The notes under the pieces: model-generated
What the model was told of the DNA's origin: nothing
The model's input: the letters and a program-made list of their open reading frames with translations, nothing else
The model's database searches: none
Program-made: the position numbers and the translations under genes
In this document: one piece after another, positions 1 through 5,666 of the stretch
How positions within the stretch are numbered: the stretch's first letter is position 1
Layout of the letters: every line of letters starts with the position of its first letter
Assembly: GCA_025963265.1 (NCBI GenBank)
Contig: JAOPUY010000217.1
Location: 1 to 5,666 of the forward strand
Reading direction: 5' to 3'
Origin: Frankiales bacterium
GTDB lineage: Bacteria; Actinomycetota; Actinomycetes; Mycobacteriales; Jatrophihabitantaceae
Length of the DNA: 5,666 bases

Positions 1-40
1 GATTCGGATCCGCGTCCGGCTCAGCTCTCCGCCTGATGAA
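1..40 (-). other. Spacer or leader after the radical SAM gene; next gene start not resolved
   Basis: After the TGA of the radical SAM gene, the last 40 bases to the window edge contain no in-frame ATG or GTG that stays open. A GTG overlapping the stop runs into a TGA after seven codons. A purine-rich AGGCGGAG (27-34) resembles a ribosome binding site. One frame stays open to the edge and reads LSRTRIRI from a CTG at 22-24. In actinobacteria the usual downstream neighbour is a TIGR03936/DUF2344 protein, whose N-terminus typically carries a basic R-[ILV]-R-[YF] stretch, so this could be its beginning. Eight residues and a non-standard start codon are too little to call a gene. Confidence 0.25.
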
Positions 41-1996
41 TCACATGGTTGGCGCGGGGCCCGCCATCGGAAGCAACGTGCGGCCCGTGGGGCCGATCTG
101 GATCTCGGTGCCCATCGTCGGGCACACGCCGCAGTCGAAGCACGGCGTCCAGCGGCAGTCGTCCTGCTCATAGCCCGTGAGCGAGTCCTGCCAGTCGTCC
201 CACAGCCATTGCTTGTCCAGTCCCGAGACCAGGTGATCCCAGGGCAGGACCTCGTCGGCGAAACGCTCGCGGGTGGTAAAGAACGCGAGGTCGACGGACT
301 GCTCAGCGAAAGCCTTGTCGGCCGCCGTCACCCAACGCTGATAAGAGAAATGCTCGCTCCAGCCGTCGAAGCGACCGCCGTCGCGCCAGGCCTGCTCGAT
401 CACCGCGCCGACCCGACGGTCACCGCGCGAGAGCAATCCCTCGATCAGCGAGGGCTCGCCGTCGTGGTAGCGCATGCCGATGTTGCGTCCGAGCGATCGG
501 TCGGAGTTGATGGCGTCCCTGAGCTTGCGCAATCGCCGGTCGACGACCTCGGGCGCCGCCTGGGCCGCCCATTGGAAGGGCGTGTGCGGTTTCGGGACGA
601 AGCCGCCGATCGACACGGTCGCCTTGATGTCGCGGGAGCCGGTCGCCTTGCGGCCGGCTCGGATGACGTCTTGGGCCATCGTCGCGATCTCGAGGACGTC
701 CTCGTCGGTCTCGGTCGGCAATCCGCACATGAAGTAGAGCTTCACCTGGCGCCAGCCCTGGGAGTAGGCGGCGGTGACGGTGTCGATCAGGTCCTGATGG
801 CTCACCATCTTGTTGATCACCCGGCGCAGACGCTCCGAGCCGCCCTCGGGGGCGAAGGTGAGGCCGGATCGCCGGCCGTTGCGGGAGAACTCGTTGGCCA
901 GGTCGATGTTGAAGGCGTCCACCCGGGTCGAGGGCAGCGAGAGCGAGACCTGCGAGTCGGCATAGCGGTCAGCCAACTGCTTGGCCATCGGGCCGATCTC
1001 AGAATGATCAGCGCTGGAAAGGGAAAGCAGGCCGACTTCCTCGAATCCAGTGGCGGCCAAGCCAGCCTCGACCATCCGGCCCACGCCCTCGATCGAACGC
1101 TCGCGAACCGGACGAGTGATCATCCCGGCCTGGCAGAAGCGGCAGCCCCGGGTGCAGCCGCGGAAGATCTCGACCGACATCCGCTCGTGCACCGATTCAG
1201 CCAGCGGGACGAGCGGCGTCTTGGGGTAAGGCCAGGCGTCGAGGTCCATCACGGTGTGCTTGCTGACCCGCGCCGGCACCCGGTCTCGGTTGGGCCGGAC
1301 CGACTCGAGCTGTCCCGCGTTCGGCCCCTCAGAGTGATAGGTCACGTCGTAGAACGCGGGCACGTACACGCCGCCGGTCTCGGCCAGGCGAGTGAGCAGC
1401 TCCGCGCGGCCGCCGGGCGAGCCCGCGCGTTTGAAGGCCGCGATGACCTCGGTGATGACGCCGACGATCTGCTCGCCGTCGCCGAGCACGGCCGCGTCGA
1501 TGAAGTCAGCGATCGGCTCGGGGTTGAACGCGGCGTGGCCGCCGCCGAGCACGATCGGGTGGGTCTCGTCGCGGTCGCGGGCGTGCAGCGGCACACCGGC
1601 CAAGTCGAGCGCCGCGAGCATGTTGGTGTAGCCGAGTTCGGTGGCGAAGGAGATGCCGAGCACGTCGAAGGCGGCGATCGGGCGGTGCCCGTCGACGGTG
1701 AAATGCGGGACGCCGTGCTCGCGCATCAGTTTTTCCAGATCCGGCCAGATCGCGTACGCGCGTTCGGCCAGCGCGTCGGGGCGTTCGTTGAGGACCTCGT
1801 AGAGAATCTGAATTCCCTGGTTGGGCAAGCCGACTTCGTACGCGTCGGGGTACATCAGCGCCCATCGCACCGCGACCGAGTCCCAGTCCTTGGTGCGCGC
1901 GTTCAATTCGCCGCCCACGTATTGAATCGGCTTGCTGACCTGCATCAGCAGCGGTTCCAAGTGGTGAAAGACTGAGTCCGGCGAAACGGTGGTCAC
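41..1996 (-). CDS. TIGR03960-family B12-binding-domain radical SAM protein
   Basis: This is a predicted cytoplasmic [4Fe-4S] radical S-adenosylmethionine enzyme whose reaction and substrate are unknown. The 651-aa protein has an N-terminal cobalamin-binding-like domain (about 40-200), with the family stretches YPDAYEVGLPNQG (49-61) and GGGHAAFNPEPIADF (151-165). It lacks the DxHxxG histidine motif of base-off B12 proteins, as far as I can see. The radical SAM core follows (about 270-480), with the cluster motif C281-x3-C285-x2-C288 in FRGCTRGCRFC. A later part ends in a four-cysteine cluster (C614, C619, C622, C625) before IQIGPTG. The open frame runs upstream across the DUF1501 gene, but family homology begins at about SVFHHLEPLL. 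I chose the GTG at 1994-1996 because AGGA lies 8 nt before it; the GTG at 2000-2002 is only 2 nt from AGGA. The homologue in many bacteria is fused to a DUF2344 domain; here it ends without one, as in other actinobacteria. The family is near certain; a methyltransferase-like role is only inference. Confidence 0.95.
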   Translation of the reverse strand: MTTVSPDSVFHHLEPLLMQVSKPIQYVGGELNARTKDWDSVAVRWALMYPDAYEVGLPNQGIQILYEVLNERPDALAERAYAIWPDLEKLMREHGVPHFTVDGHRPIAAFDVLGISFATELGYTNMLAALDLAGVPLHARDRDETHPIVLGGGHAAFNPEPIADFIDAAVLGDGEQIVGVITEVIAAFKRAGSPGGRAELLTRLAETGGVYVPAFYDVTYHSEGPNAGQLESVRPNRDRVPARVSKHTVMDLDAWPYPKTPLVPLAESVHERMSVEIFRGCTRGCRFCQAGMITRPVRERSIEGVGRMVEAGLAATGFEEVGLLSLSSADHSEIGPMAKQLADRYADSQVSLSLPSTRVDAFNIDLANEFSRNGRRSGLTFAPEGGSERLRRVINKMVSHQDLIDTVTAAYSQGWRQVKLYFMCGLPTETDEDVLEIATMAQDVIRAGRKATGSRDIKATVSIGGFVPKPHTPFQWAAQAAPEVVDRRLRKLRDAINSDRSLGRNIGMRYHDGEPSLIEGLLSRGDRRVGAVIEQAWRDGGRFDGWSEHFSYQRWVTAADKAFAEQSVDLAFFTTRERFADEVLPWDHLVSGLDKQWLWDDWQDSLTGYEQDDCRWTPCFDCGVCPTMGTEIQIGPTGRTLLPMAGPAPTM

Positions 1997-2004
1997 AGCC
2001 ACGA

Positions 2005-2008
2005 TCCT
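2005..2008 (-). promoter_or_regulatory. Ribosome binding site of the radical SAM gene
   Basis: AGGA on the minus strand lies 8 nt before the GTG at 1994-1996 and only 2 nt before the alternative GTG at 2000-2002. The spacing therefore favours the more downstream start, which shortens the protein by two residues. Confidence 0.55.
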
Positions 2009-2024
2009 ACGTGCTCGCGGTCGG

Positions 2025-2039
2025 CGACCGGGCCGGTCG
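2025..2039 (-). terminator. Small GC-rich hairpin between DUF1501 and radical SAM genes
   Basis: The minus strand reads CGACCG-GCC-CGGTCG, a perfect 6-bp stem with a 3-nt loop, starting 7 nt after the DUF1501 stop codon and ending about 16 nt before the radical SAM ribosome binding site. There is no T-run after it, so it is not a classical intrinsic terminator. It could be a weak terminator of the GC-rich actinobacterial kind, an RNA-processing or 3'-end protecting structure, or chance in GC-rich DNA. Confidence 0.3.
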
Positions 2040-2046
2040 GACGGGC

Positions 2047-3462
2047 TCAGGCGGTGGCCACGCCCAGCGTTGTCAGCTTGTGGCCGGGGAAAACTGCGCT
2101 GAGCGAGCCCACTCCGAGCCGCTTCTGGGCCAGCTCCCCCAGCACCGAGAACGCGTCGTTGAGGCCGGGGACGTCGCCTTGGTCCAGGCTCGCGTCCGAC
2201 AGCGGGCTCCAGCGGCCGTGGACCTGTTTGCCGGCCACGCCGCCGCCGAGCAGCCACATCACGCTGCCGTGCCCGTGGTCGGTGCCGCCGCTGGCGTTGG
2301 CCATGACGCGGCGCCCGAACTCGGTCACCACGACGACGGTGACCCGCTTGCGGCGGGTCGGGCCGAGGTCGGTCAGGAACGCGGCCAGGGTGGCGGCGGT
2401 GGCGGTGAGCGCCTGGTTGAGGTCGTGGACCTCGTCGGTGTGGGTGTCCCAGCCGCCGACGTCGACCGTCGCGACCTGCAGGCCGACCTCGGCCCGCAGC
2501 AGGGTGGCCAGGTCGGCCATCGCGGTGCCGAAATCGCCGGACGGGTAGACCGCGCCGTTCTGGACGCCGGCCTTGGCCTCGGCTTTGGCCGCCGTGCCGA
2601 GCGCGGCCAGGGTGTCGGCGACGTCCTCGTCGATGGTGCCGCCGTGGCCCCGGTACAACGCCGCGACAGCCGCCTCGGTCTGGGCGGCGATGCCCGACCA
2701 GGCGGGGAACGTGAAGGACTTCAGCGAGTTGATGGCGAGCTTTTTCTGGTTGCCGCTCATCGACACCGGCAGCGCCGAGCCCTCGGCCAGCGCCCGGAAG
2801 GTCGTGCCCGGGCCGAGTTGGGTCAGCACCCGGTCCAGCCAGCCGGTGGTCGCGGTGTCCGAGCCGCCGTGCTCGACGTACTGCTGGGCCTGGAAGTGGC
2901 TGCGGGTGATGCCGGGCGAGGAGACCGCGGGCACGAAGGAGAGCTCGCCGGTGTTCCAGAAGGGCATCAGCGGAGCCATCGCCTTGTTCAACGCCCAGCC
3001 CGCCGTGCCCGACAGCGGCAGCAGGTTGGCGGTGGCCGGCACCAGGGTGGGCCGGACCCGGTGCAGGTAGTCGATGCCGAGCGCGGTGGTGGCCGGCACC
3101 AGGATGCCCAGTCCGTCGGCGGCGCCGCGCAGGAAGATCGTGATCAGGGTGTTCTTGGCTTTGCTGGTCGCGTCCGGCGTGGCGCCGTAGGCGACCCGGG
3201 TGGTCACCAGCTGAGTGCCCAGGGCGGCGACGCCGGCCATGCCGGCGCCGGCCAGGAAGCGGCGCCGGGTCCAGCCGGAGGTGCCCCACTGGGCGTCCTG
3301 CGCGCAGAGCTCGGCCTTGACCTGGGCGGCCTGAGCGACCAGCGGGTGGGCGATCGGCGCACCCGGCGGGACGGCCGCTGGGGCCGGCTCGGCGCGCCCG
3401 GCGCGGGGGCCGTGCTTGGGGACGTATTTGCCGGAAGAGCCAGCGGCCTCACGTGGGGTCAT
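2047..3462 (-). CDS. DUF1501 family protein with twin-arginine signal
   Basis: This 471-aa protein belongs to the DUF1501 family, related to the alkaline phosphatase/sulfatase fold and of unknown substrate. Family blocks appear in order: IFLRGAADGLGILVP (109-123), SHFQAQQYVEHG (188-199), TTGWLDRVL (205-213), VDVGGWDTH (333-341), VVTEFGRRV (378-386) and GGTDHGHGSVMWLLGGGV (392-409). The Asp and His residues of GGWDTH and GTDHGHG are the likely metal ligands by analogy. A Tat signal is clear: TRRRFL (65-70), a hydrophobic segment to about 87, and a possible cleavage near AYGA (91-94), so export of a folded protein is expected. The 64 residues before the twin arginines are Ala/Pro rich and much longer than a normal n-region. 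No in-frame ATG or GTG lies between residue 1 and the arginines; the first later Met is M75. The AAGGA 9 nt upstream supports this start. It lies 67 nt after the DUF1800 gene, the usual partner. One family block reads RGAADG where RGGADG is common. Confidence 0.93.
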   Translation of the reverse strand: MTPREAAGSSGKYVPKHGPRAGRAEPAPAAVPPGAPIAHPLVAQAAQVKAELCAQDAQWGTSGWTRRRFLAGAGMAGVAALGTQLVTTRVAYGATPDATSKAKNTLITIFLRGAADGLGILVPATTALGIDYLHRVRPTLVPATANLLPLSGTAGWALNKAMAPLMPFWNTGELSFVPAVSSPGITRSHFQAQQYVEHGGSDTATTGWLDRVLTQLGPGTTFRALAEGSALPVSMSGNQKKLAINSLKSFTFPAWSGIAAQTEAAVAALYRGHGGTIDEDVADTLAALGTAAKAEAKAGVQNGAVYPSGDFGTAMADLATLLRAEVGLQVATVDVGGWDTHTDEVHDLNQALTATAATLAAFLTDLGPTRRKRVTVVVVTEFGRRVMANASGGTDHGHGSVMWLLGGGVAGKQVHGRWSPLSDASLDQGDVPGLNDAFSVLGELAQKRLGVGSLSAVFPGHKLTTLGVATA

Positions 3463-3471
3463 GACAGCAAA

Positions 3472-3476
3472 TCCTT
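3472..3476 (-). promoter_or_regulatory. Ribosome binding site of the DUF1501 gene
   Basis: AAGGA lies 9 nt before the ATG at 3460-3462 and supports this start despite the long extension before the Tat motif. It sits in and next to the loop of a weak 4-bp inverted repeat (GCAA/TTGC, 3467-3470 with 3475-3478), which alone is too short to claim translational control. Confidence 0.6.
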
Positions 3477-3529
3477 GCTCACTAGGGAGTTCCTCGACGC
3501 TGACTCGTTCTGCTCATCGGCGTCCGGCC

Positions 3530-5011
3530 TCAATGCAACGAGTGGTGTGGGGCGTGCAAGATCAGCGGCACGAGATTGGGGAGCATCCACCGCAGCGTGG
3601 ATTTGGCCAGCGGCGTCGAGGCCGGTTCGCCCAGGAATCTCTGCAGCGCCGCCTTCGGGGTGGGCGAGAACCGTTGGCAGGTCAGCCGCAGCGTGAGCAC
3701 GTCGATGGCCGCGCCGCTGGTGGCCGGCTTCGACCGCCCGTAGAAGACCTCTGGATTTATTTTGGCGAAGCCGCCCGCCCAGCTCTGGGCGAAGCCGACC
3801 TGGTAGTTCCAGAGGTCCAACAGCGAGGAGGACGAGCGCCACGCGCTGGCGACGTCCGGGTAGCCGTTGGGGGCCGACCAGTCCAGCGGCACTTGACCGA
3901 CCGCCGAGCTCATCCAATGCAGGGTTTCCAACGCGGCCGGCAGGTTGGCCGGCTGGTTGCCCAGCACTCGGACGGTCGCGATCAGGTTTTCGGCGGGCCG
4001 GCGGACCTTCAGGCCGCGGCTGGACCAGAACTCATCCGAGCGGAAGATGGCCGAGATGGTCGGCAGGATCTGGCTTTTGTGCTTGAGGTACTCCGCGGCG
4101 ACGGCCATCACCAGCGGGCGGGACGGGTTGTCGGAGACGTAGTGGGTGCAGAGTTTGCGGGCCAGGTGCTCGGCCGTCTTGGGGTGCAGGGCCAGGTAGC
4201 GCAGGTAGGCGTCGCCCACCGCCTCGCCGCCGGCCGCGCTGGCGTTGGCGTGCCGGAAGCCCATGATGGTGACCGGGCCGGTCCAGTGCAGGTCGGGGTT
4301 GTAGACGTAGTTGGAGTTCTTGTCGAGCGTGCGACCAGTCAGCACCCGAGCCGAGGATTTGACCCCGGCCTCGTCGTAGCCGCCGCCGGCGCCGACCGTG
4401 TGCAGCTCCAGCAGCTCGCGCCCGTAATTCTCATTCACCGCAGCCTTGTTCGACTCCGCGAGGTTGAGGAACAGCAGCATGGCCGGGTTCTTCGACGAGG
4501 CCACCAGCATGTCGGAGAACGAGCCGAAGGCGTGTCGGCGAACCACGTCGCGGTCGTGGGTGTGCCGGGTGTTCCAGACGTCGCCGCTGTGGTTGGCCAC
4601 GTTGAGGTGGTTGCTGAAGAAGTCGACGACCGACTCGAAGAGCTGCGCGCGACTGTAGGTCTGCAGGCCGAGCGTGACGCGAGTCAGCTGGTCCATCGCG
4701 TCCCAGCTGTACTCGTTGCCGTGGGCTTTAAGGTAGGCCCGAACCTGGGCCGGGCTCTGCCGCAGCAGCGGACCCTGCGCCGCGATTTGGGGATGGGCCG
4801 CGTAGCCCGGGTGCTGCTGGGCGAAGGCGACCTGGGTGTTCCACCAGTAGGTCGGACCGTGGGCATTGACCGCCAGATGCGAGGCCGCGGTCCAGCCGAA
4901 GCCGAAACGCGACAGCAGCAGCGCGGCCGGGTCCCAGACCAGCGGCACGGCGGCCGTTCGACGCGCGTGCTTGATGGCTAGTTCGGCGGTAGGCCAGATT
5001 CGCGCGGTCAT
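3530..5011 (-). CDS. DUF1800 family protein
   Basis: This 493-aa, mostly helical protein belongs to the DUF1800 family, whose function is unknown. Recognisable family blocks are ESVVDFFSNHLNV (126-138), RHAFGSFSDMLVASSKNPAM (159-178), NENYGRELLELHTVG (193-207), the YDEAGV...ARVLTG region (212-226), HPKTAEHLARKLCTHYVSD (276-294), AIFRSDEFW (321-329), KVRRPAENL (335-343) and PNGYPD (381-386). The length is typical for the family. The N-terminus (MTARIWPTAELAIKH...) has no hydrophobic Sec signal, lipobox or twin-arginine motif, unlike its DUF1501 partner. The ATG at 5009-5011 is chosen because family-like sequence (LLLSRFGFGWTAASH, 31-45) begins soon after it. The upstream AGGG, 10 nt away, is a modest ribosome binding site. 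It is the first gene of a likely two-gene unit with DUF1501, which follows after 67 nt without a clear terminator. The tail is His-rich (HAPHHSLH). Confidence 0.93.
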   Translation of the reverse strand: MTARIWPTAELAIKHARRTAAVPLVWDPAALLLSRFGFGWTAASHLAVNAHGPTYWWNTQVAFAQQHPGYAAHPQIAAQGPLLRQSPAQVRAYLKAHGNEYSWDAMDQLTRVTLGLQTYSRAQLFESVVDFFSNHLNVANHSGDVWNTRHTHDRDVVRRHAFGSFSDMLVASSKNPAMLLFLNLAESNKAAVNENYGRELLELHTVGAGGGYDEAGVKSSARVLTGRTLDKNSNYVYNPDLHWTGPVTIMGFRHANASAAGGEAVGDAYLRYLALHPKTAEHLARKLCTHYVSDNPSRPLVMAVAAEYLKHKSQILPTISAIFRSDEFWSSRGLKVRRPAENLIATVRVLGNQPANLPAALETLHWMSSAVGQVPLDWSAPNGYPDVASAWRSSSSLLDLWNYQVGFAQSWAGGFAKINPEVFYGRSKPATSGAAIDVLTLRLTCQRFSPTPKAALQRFLGEPASTPLAKSTLRWMLPNLVPLILHAPHHSLH

Positions 5012-5156
5012 ACAGGCGGTGCCCTATCCCTAGCTCGTACACACAGTGGTCGATTGAATGCACAGAGTAATCACAAGTAGGCGCGAAACTCTAATGCTCT
5101 ACTTACTGGTCGGCGGCGCCCAGGCTCACTTGAGCGCTGCGGCGCGCGGTCTCAGC
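5012..5156 (-). promoter_or_regulatory. Intergenic region, probable promoter of the DUF1800-DUF1501 pair
   Basis: This 145-bp gap is the only sizeable non-coding stretch, and its half next to DUF1800 is AT-richer than the genes. No short ORF with a good start was seen. I found no convincing -35/-10 pair: TTGTGA (5071-5076) resembles a -35 and TACTCT (5064-5069) fits TANNNT, but they overlap and cannot form one promoter. A short inverted repeat (GCTCA/TGAGC, 5124-5135) lies near the rodA end and has no T-run. A promoter here is inferred from gap size and composition, not from a clear consensus. Confidence 0.45.
5037..5078 (-). repeat. Three phased ACT-TGTG elements, candidate operator
   Basis: Reading the minus strand, ACTTGTG begins at 5078, ACTCTGTG at 5068 and ACTGTGTG at 5047, offsets of 10 and 21 bp, close to one and two helical turns. 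The last two sit in a longer shared pattern, YYACTNTGTGYA (5059-5070 and 5038-5049). The middle one (5058-5070) also matches seven of nine defined positions of the BldD consensus TNACNC(A/T)GNGTNA as I remember it; the last matches six. They lie about 26 to 67 bp before the DUF1800 start, a sensible place for an operator. The regulator is a guess; the repeats are directly visible. Confidence 0.4.
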
Positions 5157-5176
5157 TCAGAACCGCGTCCGCGCGC
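5142..5176 (-). terminator. GC-rich inverted repeat spanning the rodA stop codon
   Basis: The minus strand reads GCGCGCGG, 19 nt, then CCGCGCGC, a perfect 8-bp inverted repeat. The rodA TGA (5157-5159) lies in the loop. An alternative nested stem, ACCGCG/CGCGGT-type (5145-5150 with 5162-5167), leaves an 11-nt loop and competes with it. No T-run follows. It may slow or end transcription after rodA, or it may reflect chance in GC-alternating sequence. Confidence 0.3.
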
Positions 5177-5666
5177 TCGAGCGCCGATGGATCGCCTGCA
5201 GGATGCCGATCGCGATGCCCTGAGCGAACATCGACGAGCCGCCGTAGGACACGAATGGCAAGGGCAGTCCGGTCACCGGCGTCAGGCCCAAGTTCATGCC
5301 GACGTTCTGGAAGGTCTGAAAGCCGAGCCAGCAGACGATGCCCGCCGCGACCAGGCGCTCGGTGTCCGGCGCGGCCAACGCGATCCGCAGCCCGCGCCAG
5401 AGCACCAGGCCGAACAGGCCGATGATCACCGCCGAACCGAGGAAGCCGAGCTCCTCCCCCGCCACCGAGAACACGAAGTCGGTCTGCTGCTCGGGCACGA
5501 ACTGCCCGTTGGTCTGGGTGCCGTGACCGAGGCCCTGGCCGAAGACCCCGCCGTGCCCGATCGCGATCCGCGCCTGCTGCTGGTTGAGGCCGTAGCTCTG
5601 CGAGCCGGCGTTCGGGTGGGTGAAGCTGGTCAGCCGTTGCACCTGGTAGTCGTGCAGCAGATGGAG
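5157..5666 (-). CDS. rodA: RodA, SEDS peptidoglycan glycosyltransferase (C-terminal part)
   Basis: RodA is an integral membrane polymerase that joins lipid II into glycan strands, working with a class B penicillin-binding protein and MreBCD in cell elongation. The 169 visible codons are open to the window edge, so the start and several membrane helices are missing. The visible part opens with LLHDYQVQRLTSFTHP, typical of RodA, followed by IAIGHGGVFGQGLGHGTQT and PEQQTDFVFSVAGEELGF. The Asp of QTDF (codon 5478-5480) aligns with the extracellular Asp proposed as catalytic in RodA. Three hydrophobic segments follow: about visible residues 74-99, 104-124 and 143-160. Between the last two is the SEDS signature GLPLPFVSYGGSS. 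The protein ends with a basic tail, RRSSARTRF. RodA rather than FtsW is favoured by the DYQ-x(2)-RLTSF stretch and by its place near the radical SAM gene, as in the actinobacterial mre/rodA region. mreBCD and pbp2 are expected just outside the window. Confidence 0.93.
   Translation of the reverse strand, partial: LHLLHDYQVQRLTSFTHPNAGSQSYGLNQQQARIAIGHGGVFGQGLGHGTQTNGQFVPEQQTDFVFSVAGEELGFLGSAVIIGLFGLVLWRGLRIALAAPDTERLVAAGIVCWLGFQTFQNVGMNLGLTPVTGLPLPFVSYGGSSMFAQGIAIGILQAIHRRSSARTRF

Noticed and set aside
209..1975. Long plus-strand open frame (588 codons) opposite the radical SAM gene
   Set aside because: The translation is low-complexity Val/Gly/Arg/Asp rich with no recognisable domain, and it lies antisense to a clearly identified gene; this is typical of the open antisense frame in high-GC DNA.
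1997..3289. Upstream extension of the radical SAM frame, which would give a 1082-aa protein
   Set aside because: The extra 400-odd residues are Arg/Gly/Pro-rich nonsense running through DUF1501 in another frame. Family similarity starts at the GTG near 1996, which has a ribosome binding site.
2011..3696. Long plus-strand open frame (561 codons) opposite the DUF1501 gene
   Set aside because: It is Gly/Arg/Gln rich without domains and covers a motif-confirmed gene on the other strand.
3416..4981. Long plus-strand open frame (521 codons) opposite the DUF1800 gene
   Set aside because: It has the same antisense-shadow character, with no family motifs or convincing start context.
4728..5063. Minus-strand open frame of 111 codons starting in the intergenic region
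   Set aside because: It overlaps the DUF1800 N-terminus in another frame, becomes Arg/Gly/Ala rich inside it and has no domain; its ATG lies within the candidate operator region.
5064..5076. TTGTGA and TACTCT as a -35/-10 promoter
   Set aside because: The two hexamers overlap in position instead of being 16 to 19 bp apart, so they cannot act together.

Overview
The window is high-GC DNA (roughly two thirds G+C by eye) whose supportable genes all lie on the minus strand, so it reads from right to left. Codon use, GTG starts and gene content point to an actinobacterium (Actinomycetota). The two flanking genes, rodA and a TIGR03960-type B12-binding radical SAM gene, are neighbours in the actinobacterial mreBCD-pbp2-rodA ... 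radical SAM-DUF2344-rne-rplU-rpmA-obg chromosome region known from Streptomyces-type genomes. I cannot assign a genus from the sequence.

In transcription order: (1) 5666-5157 is the C-terminal part of RodA, the SEDS peptidoglycan polymerase of the cell elongation machinery; its start is outside the window. (2) 5156-5012 is a 145-bp, partly AT-richer gap, the only sizeable non-coding stretch. It holds a GC-rich inverted repeat spanning the rodA stop, a short second inverted repeat, and three ACT-(0-1 nt)-TGTG elements spaced 10 and 21 bp apart upstream of the next gene. (3) 5011-3530 is a 493-aa DUF1800 protein. (4) 3462-2047 is a 471-aa DUF1501 protein with a twin-arginine signal preceded by an unusually long N-terminal extension. 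(5) 1996-41 is a 651-aa TIGR03960-family B12-binding-domain radical SAM protein starting at a GTG. (6) 40-1 is the leader of, or gap before, the next gene, which is probably the DUF2344/TIGR03936 partner; its start cannot be fixed here.

The DUF1800 and DUF1501 genes form the familiar two-gene pair of unknown function (67-bp gap, same strand, probably co-transcribed). They sit between two genes of a conserved growth and housekeeping locus. The pair probably has its own control region in the 145-bp gap. The 50-bp gap before the radical SAM gene carries only a small hairpin and a ribosome binding site, so that gene may be read partly from the pair's transcript. The most interesting questions are what this exported pair does next to the elongasome genes, whether the DUF1800 protein, which has no visible signal peptide, is carried out by its Tat-signal partner, and what binds the phased repeats. 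No RNA genes, CRISPR arrays, insertion sequences or tRNAs were seen. Long open frames on the plus strand are antisense shadows of the GC-rich genes.
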